DNA from: PALSA-1316 sp049799315
Lineage (GTDB): Bacteria; Nitrospirota; Thermodesulfovibrionia; Thermodesulfovibrionales; UBA6898
DNA length: 64,000 nucleotides
Direction of reading: 5' to 3'
Assembly: GCA_049799315.1 (NCBI GenBank)
Contig: JBARHQ010000020.1
Location: forward strand, 1-64,000
Both the position numbers and the translations under genes were made by a program. The first letter of the stretch is position 1; every line of letters begins with the position of its first letter. Below are positions 26,430 through 35,590 of the stretch, in pieces. The notes beneath the pieces were generated by a model. It saw only the letters and a list, made by a program, of their open reading frames with translations. It had not been told where the DNA came from and did no database searches.

Positions 26430-27872
26430 ATGTTCAGATTTCAATCGAGTATCCAGAACAAGGTCAGGTACGGATACTATCTCTGTCTTGGGCTTATCAT
26501 CATCGTCTCGCTCCTGAACTACTTCAACCTCCGTACCGTCAGGAAAAAAATAGACTTCAGTATCATCATCTCCCAATTTTTTGATGCAACGCTCGAGATG
26601 CGCCGGTATGAAAAAAACTTTATCATCTATAAGGAAAAGAACGAATATCTTGAAAATATGCGGTTCACGGAGATGGCTGAGGGCATTCTGATAAAGAACA
26701 AGGCAGAGATTGCCCAGCTCTCTCCCGGGACGGATGTTTCAGCCCTGGAAAAGACGATCCGGGTGTACAAGGCGCTCATGGAGCGGTACTATAACCTCGA
26801 CCGTCTGAGAGAACCGCATAAGGCGGTTTATATGGAGGGCCAGATCCGTGACCAGGGCAAGAAACTGCTGGCGGTGACCGAGGGGATTGCCAATGCCGAA
26901 CGGGACTATATTCGATCACTGATTTTTTCCTCAAAGCGGTTTCTTCTCTATTCCGTCGTCCTTCTGGTTATTGTGGGCTGGGGCATCGGCCGTTATCTGT
27001 CCCGTATGGTAGTAAGACCGCTGAAGCAGGTTGAAGAGAGCATGCAGAAGATCATCGACGGCAACTTCGAGAAATTTTCCCTGTCCTCCTCCGACCGTGA
27101 GATCCAGTCGCTGAGCGACGCATACAGCCGCCTTCTCAAGGAGCTCGAATCGCGGCAGATGCGGGTCATACTCCAGTCCGAGAAGCTTGCGTGCATCGGC
27201 ACGATGGTCTCGGGTGTGGCGCATCAGCTGAACAATCCTCTGGCAAATATATCGAGTTCCTGCCAGATACTGCAGGAGGAGATTGAAGAGAGCGACGTGG
27301 CATATAAACGGGAGCTGCTGCTGCAGGTGGAGAGGGAAGTCGACCGAGCAAAGGCGATGGTCCTTTCTCTGCTTGAGTTTTCGAGGAAAAAGGAGTTTAA
27401 GAGCAAACCGCTGCCCTTGAGGGAATTGGTGACCGAGACGATCAGACTGATCCAGGGCGATATCCCGACCAAGGTAGACCTGCAGGTTGATATCCCTGAG
27501 TATTGCTGGATCGTTGCTGATAAACAGCGCATAGAACAGGCGATTCTCAATATCATAAAGAACAGTATCGATGCCATGCCTGACGAAGGCAGTATCATCA
27601 TCTCTGCAGGTGAAGGCCAGGATTCCGGCACGATCGAACTGAGGATCCGCGATACCGGATTCGGCATCGAGCCCGATGTCATTAAGAGGATCTTCGAGCC
27701 GTTTTTTACCACCAAGGACGAGGGCAAAGGGTCAGGCCTTGGTCTTTTTGTTGCGCGGGAGATTGTCGAAGAACACGAGGGGATCATTGAAGTTGAGAGC
27801 ATACCAGGCACCGGTACGATCTTTACTATCCGGTTGCCGATGAAGGAGGCCTTGTGCGACGGAGGACAGTGA
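26430..27872 (+). CDS. Membrane sensor histidine kinase (NtrB-like output)
   Basis: The protein has about 480 residues: a transmembrane helix at ~15-35, a ~135-residue periplasmic helical sensor, a second helix at ~170-190, a HAMP linker (RMVVRPLKQVEESMQKIIDG), HisKA with GVAHQLNNPLANIS, and HATPase_c with NIIKNSIDAMPDEG, DTGFGIEP and GSGLGLFVARE. An upstream in-frame GTG (26415) lies inside the palindrome and is less likely. No clear ribosome binding site is seen for either start. The NtrC-type regulator gene starts 6 bp after its stop, so the pair form one two-component system. Confidence 0.93.
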   Translation: MFRFQSSIQNKVRYGYYLCLGLIIIVSLLNYFNLRTVRKKIDFSIIISQFFDATLEMRRYEKNFIIYKEKNEYLENMRFTEMAEGILIKNKAEIAQLSPGTDVSALEKTIRVYKALMERYYNLDRLREPHKAVYMEGQIRDQGKKLLAVTEGIANAERDYIRSLIFSSKRFLLYSVVLLVIVGWGIGRYLSRMVVRPLKQVEESMQKIIDGNFEKFSLSSSDREIQSLSDAYSRLLKELESRQMRVILQSEKLACIGTMVSGVAHQLNNPLANISSSCQILQEEIEESDVAYKRELLLQVEREVDRAKAMVLSLLEFSRKKEFKSKPLPLRELVTETIRLIQGDIPTKVDLQVDIPEYCWIVADKQRIEQAILNIIKNSIDAMPDEGSIIISAGEGQDSGTIELRIRDTGFGIEPDVIKRIFEPFFTTKDEGKGSGLGLFVAREIVEEHEGIIEVESIPGTGTIFTIRLPMKEALCDGGQ

Positions 27873-27878
27873 CGGAGG

Positions 27879-29246
27879 ATGGCGATGGAGGCTAAGCCGC
27901 GTCTGCTTATTGTCGACGATGAGCTGATAGCCCTGAGGAACCTTGAGCATGTGCTGGTGAAGGAGGGCTATGCAGTCCAGACGACACAGAGCAGCTCTAA
28001 CGCACTGAAGATACTCGAGGAAAGAGGTTTTGATCTGGTCCTGACAGACCTGAAGATGGAGAAGGTAGACGGGATGCAGATACTGAAGAAGAGCAAATCG
28101 CTTTATCCTGATACTGAAGTGGTCATGATCACCGGCTATGCGACAGTCGAATCGGCGATACATGCGATGAAAAAGGGTGCCTACGATTACATAGCAAAGC
28201 CGTTCAAGCTTGATGAAGTGCGGAGGGTCGTCAAAGAGGCGGTTGAGAAGGTGCGTCTGAAGAAGGAGAATGTTCTGCTGAGGGAGCAGCTTGAGAGCTA
28301 TCACGGCAGGGTGAAGATCATCACGCAGGACTCAGCCGTGCAACAGCTGCTTGATACGTCCCGCCAGATCGCACCGACTGACTGCAATGTTTTGATCAGC
28401 GGCGAAAGCGGCACCGGCAAGGAACTGTTTGCGCGGCACGTGCATTTCAACAGCAAGCGGTCTGATGCGATATTCCTGGCGGTCAACTGTGGGGCCTTTT
28501 CCGAGGAGTTGCTGGCGAATGAACTTTTCGGCCACGAAAAGGGTGCGTTTACTGGTGCCCTCTCCCTGAAAAAGGGCTTGATCGAGATGGCCTCAGGCGG
28601 GACGCTCTTCCTTGATGAGGTCACCGAGATGTCGCCGTCGATGCAGGTGAAACTCCTCAGGGTGTTGCAGGAAAAAGAGTTATTGCGGCTGGGGTCGACT
28701 GAACCGCTGAAGGTCGATGTCCGGGTTATTGCTGCGACGAACAGGAATATCCAGGATGCGATACGGTCGGGTAGTTTCAGGCAGGACCTTTTCTTCAGGC
28801 TGAATGTTGTTTCGATTAACATCCCGCCGCTTTCCGCGCGCAAGGACGATATCCCGCTCCTGAGCTATTATTTCCTCAGGAAGTTTGCCACGCTGATGAA
28901 CAAAGACGTTCAGGAGATCTCAGCGGATGTTCTCGCGATACTCGGCAATTATGATTTTCCGGGCAATGTCAGGGAGCTTGAGAACATTATGGAGCGCGGC
29001 GTTGCGCTTTCGAACAGCGGTGTGATCGAAGTGGCGCATCTCCCTGAAGACCTGCGGGAACTCAGCATCAGGACCTTCAGAAAGAAAGAAGGCAAGATCC
29101 CCTCGCTTGAAGACCAGGAGATGTCCTATATTACCTGGGTGTTGGGTGAGGCGGGCGGCAATAAAACGCTCGCGGCCCAGATCCTTGGCATCGACAGAGT
29201 ATCTCTCTGGAGGAAATTGAAAAAATACGGCATTGAGGCAGATTAG
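27879..29246 (+). CDS. Sigma-54-dependent response regulator, NtrC family
   Basis: The 455-residue protein has a receiver (~8-120: LLIVDDELIALRNLEH, phospho-acceptor in LVLTDLKMEKVDG, MITGYATVESA, AKPFKL), a sigma-54 AAA+ domain (~145-375: GESGTGKE Walker A, GAFTGA loop, GGTLFLDEV Walker B, PGNVRELEN) and a Fis-type helix-turn-helix (NKTLAAQILGIDRVSLWRKL). It is intact and should drive sigma-54 promoters once phosphorylated by the adjacent kinase. Its receiver is strikingly like that inside the Lon hybrid. GGAGG precedes the ATG. Targets are not shown by sequence; the downstream TCA array and the amtB promoter are candidates. Confidence 0.96.
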   Translation: MAMEAKPRLLIVDDELIALRNLEHVLVKEGYAVQTTQSSSNALKILEERGFDLVLTDLKMEKVDGMQILKKSKSLYPDTEVVMITGYATVESAIHAMKKGAYDYIAKPFKLDEVRRVVKEAVEKVRLKKENVLLREQLESYHGRVKIITQDSAVQQLLDTSRQIAPTDCNVLISGESGTGKELFARHVHFNSKRSDAIFLAVNCGAFSEELLANELFGHEKGAFTGALSLKKGLIEMASGGTLFLDEVTEMSPSMQVKLLRVLQEKELLRLGSTEPLKVDVRVIAATNRNIQDAIRSGSFRQDLFFRLNVVSINIPPLSARKDDIPLLSYYFLRKFATLMNKDVQEISADVLAILGNYDFPGNVRELENIMERGVALSNSGVIEVAHLPEDLRELSIRTFRKKEGKIPSLEDQEMSYITWVLGEAGGNKTLAAQILGIDRVSLWRKLKKYGIEAD

Positions 29247-29353
29247 GAAACAGGAAGCCGGGATCTACCTTTAAATTTATCCTGCACAGTGAGACAGCTC
29301 AGCAAGTTACTGCGCCCGGTAGGATTATCCTTACATCATTATTCGCACGATCA

Positions 29354-29362
29354 TGATATAAT
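29354..29362 (+). promoter_or_regulatory. Probable extended -10 promoter of the TCA array
   Basis: TGATATAAT contains a perfect TATAAT with the upstream TGN extension, about 45 bp before the SSADH start. No good -35 is seen at 16-18 bp. The surrounding gap 29247-29406 has no gene. Confidence 0.5.
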
Positions 29363-29406
29363 TTTTTTCAGTATTCGACACGGGATGACCATAGAGGGAG
29401 GCGCGC

Positions 29407-30771
29407 ATGAAGATACGGTCCGTTAATCCATACACTGAAGAGTTGATAGATGAATTCGAACTGATGACGCGCGATGCCATCGACAGTGAGGTCGGGAAGT
29501 CGAGACTAGCCTTTCGGGTATGGAGCGCGATGCCGGTCGCCACGAGGGTTGCCCATATCAGGAAACTGGGCGAGCATCTCAGGGCTGAAAAGAGTACCTA
29601 TGCTGCGCTCATGACCAGAGAAATGGGCAAGCCGATCAGAGAGGCGGCTGCGGAAGTCGAAAAGTGTGCATGGCTCTGCGATTACCACGCGGAGAATGGC
29701 GGGGCGCTCCTCATGCCTGAGGAAGTCGCCACCGAGTCAAAGAAGAGCTATGTGCTCTTTCAACCCCTGGGCATAGTTTTAGGCATTATGCCGTGGAATT
29801 TTCCCTTCTGGCAGGCGTTCCGTTTCGGGATACCTGCGATCACCGCCGGCAATGTGGTGATGTTGAAGCATGCCTCCAATGTACCCCTATGCGCTTTGGC
29901 GATCGAAGAGGCCTTTCTCCGGGCAGGGTTTCAAGACAACATCTTCAAAACACTGCTCATCGATTCGCAAAGCGCCCTGAATCTTATCGAAGAAGACAAG
30001 GTCGATGCGGTCTCTCTTACCGGCAGCAACAGCGCCGGGGAGCAGGTGGGAGCGCTGGCCGGCAAGAGGATCAAAAAGCTCGTGCTCGAACTCGGCGGCT
30101 CTGACCCCTTTATCGTCCTCGACGATGCGGACATAGAAAAGGCCGGCAGGATGGCTGTGAACGCCCGGATGATCAATGCAGGCCAGAGCTGCGTCGCTGC
30201 AAAGCGCTTTATCGTCATGAAGCATGTGGCTGAGGATTTTAGAAGGGTCTTTCTTGCACGTCTCGCGGAGCTGAAAGTGGGTGATCCGATGGATGAGTCG
30301 ACCGATGTGGGGCCGTTGGCCAAACAGGACATTCTCGATTCCCTGCAGGAACAGTTAAGAGATGCCCGGGAAAAGGGGGCTGAGATCGTTCAGACAGAGC
30401 ATACTTTTGGCAAGGGCCTCTTTTTTGCGCCTGCCGTCGTATTCAATCCAACCGGTGAGATGAAGGTCCTGAAGGAGGAGGTCTTCGGTCCGATAGCGCC
30501 GATAATTGCTGTGGACAACGAAGAGGAAGCAATCAGGGAAGCGAATGATACGAAATTCGGTTTGGGCGCCGCGATCTGGGGACGGGACCTGGAACGGGCC
30601 GAACGAATAGCCGCGAAGATCGAGGCGGGCACTGTAGCGATCAATGACATGGTGAAGTCAGATCCGCGGATGCCTTTCGGCGGGATGAAAAAATCGGGTG
30701 TGGGCAGGGAGCTTTCCCACTATGGTCTCAAGGAATTCGTAAACATCAAATCTGTCGTTGTAAAGGAGTAG
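29407..30771 (+). CDS. NAD(P)-dependent succinate-semialdehyde dehydrogenase
   Basis: This enzyme oxidises succinic semialdehyde to succinate. The 454-residue protein is a full aldehyde dehydrogenase: coenzyme-site PWNFPFWQAFR, catalytic base Glu228 in LELGGSDPF, nucleophile Cys262 in GQSCVAAKR and the C-terminal INDMVKSDPRMPFGGMKKSG. The short N-terminus, GGSDPF and MVKSDPRxPFGG phrases are those of the GabD-like family that includes the cyanobacterial enzyme of the 2-oxoglutarate decarboxylase bypass. GAGGCGCGC precedes the ATG. It is followed after 6 bp by a ThDP-dependent decarboxylase-like gene, then aconitase and citrate synthase, which strongly suggests a TCA-cycle role rather than GABA use. 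Confidence 0.9.
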   Translation: MKIRSVNPYTEELIDEFELMTRDAIDSEVGKSRLAFRVWSAMPVATRVAHIRKLGEHLRAEKSTYAALMTREMGKPIREAAAEVEKCAWLCDYHAENGGALLMPEEVATESKKSYVLFQPLGIVLGIMPWNFPFWQAFRFGIPAITAGNVVMLKHASNVPLCALAIEEAFLRAGFQDNIFKTLLIDSQSALNLIEEDKVDAVSLTGSNSAGEQVGALAGKRIKKLVLELGGSDPFIVLDDADIEKAGRMAVNARMINAGQSCVAAKRFIVMKHVAEDFRRVFLARLAELKVGDPMDESTDVGPLAKQDILDSLQEQLRDAREKGAEIVQTEHTFGKGLFFAPAVVFNPTGEMKVLKEEVFGPIAPIIAVDNEEEAIREANDTKFGLGAAIWGRDLERAERIAAKIEAGTVAINDMVKSDPRMPFGGMKKSGVGRELSHYGLKEFVNIKSVVVKE

Positions 30772-30777
30772 CTCCGA

Positions 30778-32400
30778 ATGAAGGCGTCCGATCTGCTGGT
30801 GAAGTGTCTCGAAAATGAAGGTGTGGAGTTCATCTTCGGTATCCCGGGGGAAGAGACCCTCGATCTCATGGAGTCTCTGCGGACCTCCTCTATCCGCTTT
30901 ATCGTCACCCGGCACGAGCAGGCCGCAGCTTTTATGGCGGATGCATACGGACGTCTCACGGGCAGGCCCGGTGTTTGTCTCGCCACCCTGGGCCCCGGTG
31001 CGGCCAACCTGCTCACCGGGGTTGCTGACGCGTATCTCGACAAGTCGCCCCTCGTGGCGATCACGGGGCAGGCGGACCTTAAACGCATACACAGGGAGTC
31101 GCATCAATATATCGATATTGTCGAGATCTTCAGGAACGTGACCAAGTGGAACGCCAGGATTGACTCGCCTGAAGTCATCCCCGAGCTTGTGCGCAAGGCC
31201 TTCAAAGTCGCCACAGCGGAGAAGCCGGGGGCCGTTCACCTGGAACTGCCCGAGAATGTGGCAGCCATGGAGGTGGACGCTATCTACGAGGCGATGATTC
31301 CGCCCATTCGTCCGAGGAGGAGTTCTCCTGACAGGCAGGCGCTGGCAAAGGCGGCAGAGCTGGTTGCACATGCCCGTGTCCCTGTCATACTTGCAGGGAA
31401 TGGCGTTGTCCGCAAGTCTGCGGGCGAGAGGCTGCAGCGCTTTGCTGAACTTTTCTGCATCCCGGTCGTGACGACCTTCATGGGCAAGGGGGGGATATCC
31501 GCTGAGAGCGATTGCTGCATAGGGACCCTCGGGCTTGCCAAAGACCGCCAGATCAGGGACGTTTTTCCGCAAGCGGACCTGATTATTACTGTGGGCTACG
31601 ACCTCGTCGAGTATGAGCCTAAGTATTGGAACCCCAGGCTTGAAAAGAAGATCATCCATATCGACTTCACCTCAAGTGAGGTGGACCTCCATTACGTGCC
31701 TGAAGTCGAGATCATCTCCGACATACGGGAGACGCTCGAAATGCTCGAAGAGGTATTGAGCGCGAAAAAGAAGAGCGAGTGCCATATCACGATGCGGGGC
31801 GACTTCAGCAGCGGACTCGATATTATGTGCAGGACAGACACATGGCCGCCGCATCCTCCCCGGATCATATGCGGAATACGCAGCGTGCTCCGTGCCGACG
31901 ATATCCTGATATCGGATGTGGGCACGTGTAAGCTGTGGGTCGCGAAGTGCTATCCGGTTTACCGGAACAACACGTTTCTGATATCTAACGGTCTCGCCTC
32001 CATGGGCATATCGCTGCCGGCTGCGATCACCGCAAAGCTCATCTATCCCGACCGCCATGTGGTCGCGGTATGCGGCGACGGTGGCTTTCTGATGAACCTG
32101 CAGGACCTTGAGACGGCATGCAGACTGGGGCTGAACATTGTTATAGTCATTTTTAAAGACAACGGCTACAACCTGATCAAGTGGAAGGCTGAACGGGAAT
32201 TCGGCATTGCGCACGGCGTCAGTTTTTCGAACCCCGATTTTGTGAAGCTCGCAGAGAGCTTCGGCGCCATAGGCTACAGGCTCGAAACATGCAGCGAATT
32301 TGACGGCATGCTCAGGGAGGCGTTGACGAAGAACGTGCCGGTCATCATCGATGTACCGATAGACTACAGTGAAAACGACATGATCTTCAATCTGCTGTAG
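30778..32400 (+). CDS. ThDP-dependent enzyme, acetolactate-synthase-like; candidate 2-oxoglutarate decarboxylase
   Basis: The 540-residue protein has the three ThDP-enzyme domains. The N-terminal domain carries FIFGIPGEET and catalytic Glu47 in RHEQAAAFMADAYGR; the central domain has FMGKGGI; the C-terminal domain has the ThDP/Mg motif VCGDGGFLMN ending in FKDNGYN. By general resemblance it would be called acetolactate synthase large subunit. No small regulatory subunit or other ilv gene is nearby, and it sits between SSADH and aconitase. From memory of the family, the proven cyanobacterial 2-oxoglutarate decarboxylase shares ELLVRCLENEGVE-, FMGKGAI- and PVDYSEN-type phrases seen here (LLVKCLENEGVEFIFG, FMGKGGI, PIDYSEN). 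The decarboxylase role is inference; acetolactate synthesis is the alternative. Confidence 0.75.
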   Translation: MKASDLLVKCLENEGVEFIFGIPGEETLDLMESLRTSSIRFIVTRHEQAAAFMADAYGRLTGRPGVCLATLGPGAANLLTGVADAYLDKSPLVAITGQADLKRIHRESHQYIDIVEIFRNVTKWNARIDSPEVIPELVRKAFKVATAEKPGAVHLELPENVAAMEVDAIYEAMIPPIRPRRSSPDRQALAKAAELVAHARVPVILAGNGVVRKSAGERLQRFAELFCIPVVTTFMGKGGISAESDCCIGTLGLAKDRQIRDVFPQADLIITVGYDLVEYEPKYWNPRLEKKIIHIDFTSSEVDLHYVPEVEIISDIRETLEMLEEVLSAKKKSECHITMRGDFSSGLDIMCRTDTWPPHPPRIICGIRSVLRADDILISDVGTCKLWVAKCYPVYRNNTFLISNGLASMGISLPAAITAKLIYPDRHVVAVCGDGGFLMNLQDLETACRLGLNIVIVIFKDNGYNLIKWKAEREFGIAHGVSFSNPDFVKLAESFGAIGYRLETCSEFDGMLREALTKNVPVIIDVPIDYSENDMIFNLL

Positions 32401-32452
32401 GCCTGTACGCAAGTGATCGTGCCGGCTGAACGGAAAGAAAAGGGTGCACGAG

Positions 32453-34402
32453 ATGGCAAGGAACCTTACACATAAGATACTCGGCGCGCATCTCCTCGAG
32501 GGGGAACTCATTCCCAATACTGGGCCCAATACCGGGATTGCGGTGCGGGTAGACCACACCCTGCTTCAGGATGCAACCGGTACGCTCGTAATGCTCGAAT
32601 TCGAGTCACTTGGCCTCGATGCAGTGAGGGTGGAGCTCGCGGCCCAGTATATTGATCACAACATTCTCCAGACCGACAACAAAAACGCGGACGACCACCG
32701 GTATCTGCAGACCTCGTCTGCGAAGTACGGAATTCATTTCAGTATCCCGGGCAACGGGGTCTCGCATCAGGTCCATATGGAACGCTTCGGGGCACCAGGA
32801 AAGATACTCCTCGGCGCCGACAGTCATACACCCGGCGCTGCCGGTGTGTCGATGCTCGGGATCGGAACAGGAGGGCTTGACGTTGCGCTCGCGATGGCCG
32901 GCTACCCGTACTATTTAATGTGCCCTGAGGTGCTGGGCGTGAGGCTGACCGGAAAGCTGCCGGATTGGGTGAGCGCAAAGGATGTGATTCTTGAGATGCT
33001 CCGCAGATACGGGGTGCACGGCTGCATCGGCAAGGTAGTCGAATATTACGGACCCGGGGTTCCCAACCTCTCGGCTACGGACCGTGAGACAATCGGCAAT
33101 ATGGGCGCTGAGTTGGGGGCGACGAGCTCGGTCTTCCCCTCGGACCGCAGGACGAGGCAGTATCTTGAGGCCCAGGGACGGGGCGCGGCCTGGGTACCGT
33201 TGTCGTCAGACAAAGGGGCGAAATACGATCAGTACGATGAGCTAGACCTCTCCATGCTCGAGCCGCTTATCGCCTGCCCTTCGTCGCCCGGAAACGTTGT
33301 GAAGGTTAGCGAGGTAGCGGGCATAAAAGTGGACCAGGTGATCGTCGGCAGCAGCGTGAACTCCTCTTTCAGGGACCTCATGGTCGTCGCAAAAATCATG
33401 GAGGGAAGACACAGCCATCCGGACACGACGTTCCATATAAACCCGGGTAGCCGCCAGGTGCTCGAAAATGTCGCTTCAAAGGGAGGGGCGGTCAGCCTGC
33501 TGATGGCGGGCTGTCGTATCCACGAGCCGGGGTGCCTCGGTTGCATAGGCATGGGCCAGGCACCTGGAACGGGCCAGGTGAGTCTCAGGACATTTCCCAG
33601 GAATTTCCCGGGACGCTCCGGCACAAAGGACGATAAGATCTACCTCTGTTCTCCCGAGACCGCTGCAGCCGGGACGCTGAAAGGGGTGATAACAGACCCG
33701 CGCAGCCTGGGCGAAGAGATGAAGTACCCGCGGATAAAGGAGCCGCGGCACTACCTTGTGGATGAACGCTCGATCATTTTCCCGTCTGACGAGTTACGGA
33801 AGACCGAACCGGTGCGCGGCCCTAATATACGTCCGCTGCCGTATCTCGCCAGCCTTCCTGAAACGATGCAGGCCGAGGTCGTGCTACGGGTCGGGGACAA
33901 TATTTCTACCGATACGATTATGCCGGCCGGCAACAGGGTCCTGCCGCTCCGCTCGAACATCGAGGCGATAAGCGAGTTTGTTTTTTTACCGATAGCGCCT
34001 GACTTTGCAAAGGAGTGCCGGCAGAAGGGAACGGTAATCGTAGTCGGTGGCGACAATTACGGACAGGGATCGAGTCGTGAGCATGCTGCCCTTGCGCCCC
34101 GTTACCTCGGTGTTTGCGCAAAGATCGTCAAGAGCTTCGCGCGCATCCACAAGTCGAACCTCTGCAATTGGGGCATTCTTCCGCTCACCTTTGCCGATCC
34201 GGGCGACTATGAGCTGCTGAACCAGGGTGCGAGAGTGGTCTTCCCCGACGTGAAGGGACGCATAGAACGCGGCGACAGGGAGATACCGGTCGAGGCGGAA
34301 GGCCGGACAGTCATCACCATGCTCGAGGTCTCGGACCGGGAAAGAAAACACCTCCTCGCCGGGGGGACATTAAATTTCGTAAAAGAGGAGTTACGGCAAT
34401 GA
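32453..34402 (+). CDS. Aconitate hydratase (Aquifex-type)
   Basis: Aconitase interconverts citrate and isocitrate via an open-site [4Fe-4S] cluster. The ~649-residue protein belongs to the short aconitase/isopropylmalate-isomerase type: substrate and cluster region with LLGADSHTPGAAG, the cluster-binding MAGCRIHEPGCLGCIGMGQ, and a C-terminal swivel domain with IMPAGNRVLPLRS, GDNYGQGSSREHAALAPRYLG and SFARIHKSNL. ATG 32453 is preferred over an in-frame GTG nine bases upstream because AAAGGG lies in front of it. Its stop overlaps the citrate synthase start by 4 bp. Local order supports the TCA cycle; a methylcitrate or leucine role is unlikely. Confidence 0.93.
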   Translation: MARNLTHKILGAHLLEGELIPNTGPNTGIAVRVDHTLLQDATGTLVMLEFESLGLDAVRVELAAQYIDHNILQTDNKNADDHRYLQTSSAKYGIHFSIPGNGVSHQVHMERFGAPGKILLGADSHTPGAAGVSMLGIGTGGLDVALAMAGYPYYLMCPEVLGVRLTGKLPDWVSAKDVILEMLRRYGVHGCIGKVVEYYGPGVPNLSATDRETIGNMGAELGATSSVFPSDRRTRQYLEAQGRGAAWVPLSSDKGAKYDQYDELDLSMLEPLIACPSSPGNVVKVSEVAGIKVDQVIVGSSVNSSFRDLMVVAKIMEGRHSHPDTTFHINPGSRQVLENVASKGGAVSLLMAGCRIHEPGCLGCIGMGQAPGTGQVSLRTFPRNFPGRSGTKDDKIYLCSPETAAAGTLKGVITDPRSLGEEMKYPRIKEPRHYLVDERSIIFPSDELRKTEPVRGPNIRPLPYLASLPETMQAEVVLRVGDNISTDTIMPAGNRVLPLRSNIEAISEFVFLPIAPDFAKECRQKGTVIVVGGDNYGQGSSREHAALAPRYLGVCAKIVKSFARIHKSNLCNWGILPLTFADPGDYELLNQGARVVFPDVKGRIERGDREIPVEAEGRTVITMLEVSDRERKHLLAGGTLNFVKEELRQ

Positions 34403-35586
34403 GCGCATCTGCAGAAATCAAGAATACGGGCCTGCGCGGGGTCCCAGTGGCCGACACGAAGATCAGTTATGTCGATGGGACGCAGGGCGTACTTATTTAC
34501 CGCGGTTATACGGTGGAAGACCTGGCCGCGAGATCAACATTCATGGAGGTCGCCTGCCTTCTGCTCAATGGTGAGCTGCCCGGTGCAAATGAACTCAGGC
34601 AATTCGAAAATCGTATCAGAGAGGAGAGGGCCCTTCCCGCCTTTATATATGAATGCTTCGGAAGGCTGCCGAAACAGGCGCTCCCGATGGACGTGCTCCA
34701 ACTGGCGGTCCCGCTCCTTGCAACCGCAGATCCTGAGCTGCACGACGAGACAAAGGAGGGGAACCTGCGCAAGGCAGTGAGACTCATCGCGCGGGTGCCG
34801 GTGGTGACGGCAGCGTGGCACAGGATCAGGAATGGTATGGAGCCGGTCCCGGCCGACGCATCGCTCGATCATGCTGCCAATTTTCTATGGCAACTTACCG
34901 GTGTGAAGCCGGATCCCGAAATCAGCCGGGACCTCGACATCTGCCTGGTCCTGCATGCGGACCACACCTTTAACGCCTCAACTTTTGCCTGCCGTGAGGT
35001 GGTCTCGACGCGGGCTCATATGTATGCGGGGGTAGCGGCCGGTGTGGGTGCTCTCTCGGGGAGTCTGCATGGCGGTGCGAACGAGCGTGTCATGGAAATG
35101 CTTGTCAGGTTGAAGGATGAGAAAGACATTGCGGGATGGGTGAAGGCACAGCTCGATGCGGGCCAAAAGATCATGGGCATGGGTCACGCGGTATACAAGA
35201 CCACGGATCCCCGGGGCAGGGTCCTGAAGGAGATGTCGCGCGGTCTCGGCGAGAAGCTCAAACAATCCCGGTGGTATGAGCTGACGGCGCAGGTCGAAGA
35301 GGCTGCGCTCGCGGAATTCGCCAAGAGGGGCAAGACAGCGCTCAAGCCGAATGTCGATTTCTTCAGCGCCGCGGTCTACCACATGATGGGCATCCCGCGG
35401 GACCTCATGACCCCCGTGTTCGCAATCTCCCGGATAGCGGGATGGTGCTCCCATATCATTGAGGAGATATTCGCCGAGGCCCAGAGTAAGCCGGCCCTCT
35501 ACAGGCCTGATTCTGACTATATAGGAAACTATTGCGGCCGGACGGGTTGTAACTATCTGCCGATCGAGGCGCGGAAGAGAGGATGA
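34399..35586 (+). CDS. gltA: Citrate synthase
   Basis: Citrate synthase condenses oxaloacetate and acetyl-CoA. At 395 residues it is the short, dimeric-type enzyme. The catalytic set is visible: His224 in SLHGGANE, His263 in GMGHAVYK and Asp320 in NVDFFSA, with substrate-binding His188 in LHADHTFNAS. The N-terminus starts NTGLRGVPVADTKISYVDG with YRGYTVEDLA, as in the 2-methylcitrate/citrate synthase subgroup, so some propionyl-CoA activity cannot be excluded. It is translationally coupled to aconitase (ATGA) and is followed 4 bp later by the Rieske gene. Confidence 0.95.
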   Translation: MSASAEIKNTGLRGVPVADTKISYVDGTQGVLIYRGYTVEDLAARSTFMEVACLLLNGELPGANELRQFENRIREERALPAFIYECFGRLPKQALPMDVLQLAVPLLATADPELHDETKEGNLRKAVRLIARVPVVTAAWHRIRNGMEPVPADASLDHAANFLWQLTGVKPDPEISRDLDICLVLHADHTFNASTFACREVVSTRAHMYAGVAAGVGALSGSLHGGANERVMEMLVRLKDEKDIAGWVKAQLDAGQKIMGMGHAVYKTTDPRGRVLKEMSRGLGEKLKQSRWYELTAQVEEAALAEFAKRGKTALKPNVDFFSAAVYHMMGIPRDLMTPVFAISRIAGWCSHIIEEIFAEAQSKPALYRPDSDYIGNYCGRTGCNYLPIEARKRG

Positions 35587-35590
35587 CATA

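Noticed and set aside
30658..31659. Long minus-strand open frame (333 codons) across the SSADH/ThDP-enzyme region
   Set aside because: It is antisense to two clearly conserved genes, its protein has no recognisable domain, and the composition is that expected from GC-rich codons read backwards.
30778..32400. Plain annotation as acetolactate synthase (ilvB)
   Set aside because: Not firmly excluded, but no small subunit or ilv neighbour exists and the gene is nested with SSADH and TCA genes; the cyanobacterial 2-oxoglutarate decarboxylase comparison fits better.
31672..32559. 295-codon minus-strand frame covering the end of the ThDP enzyme and the start of aconitase
   Set aside because: Shadow of two real coupled genes; no independent signal.
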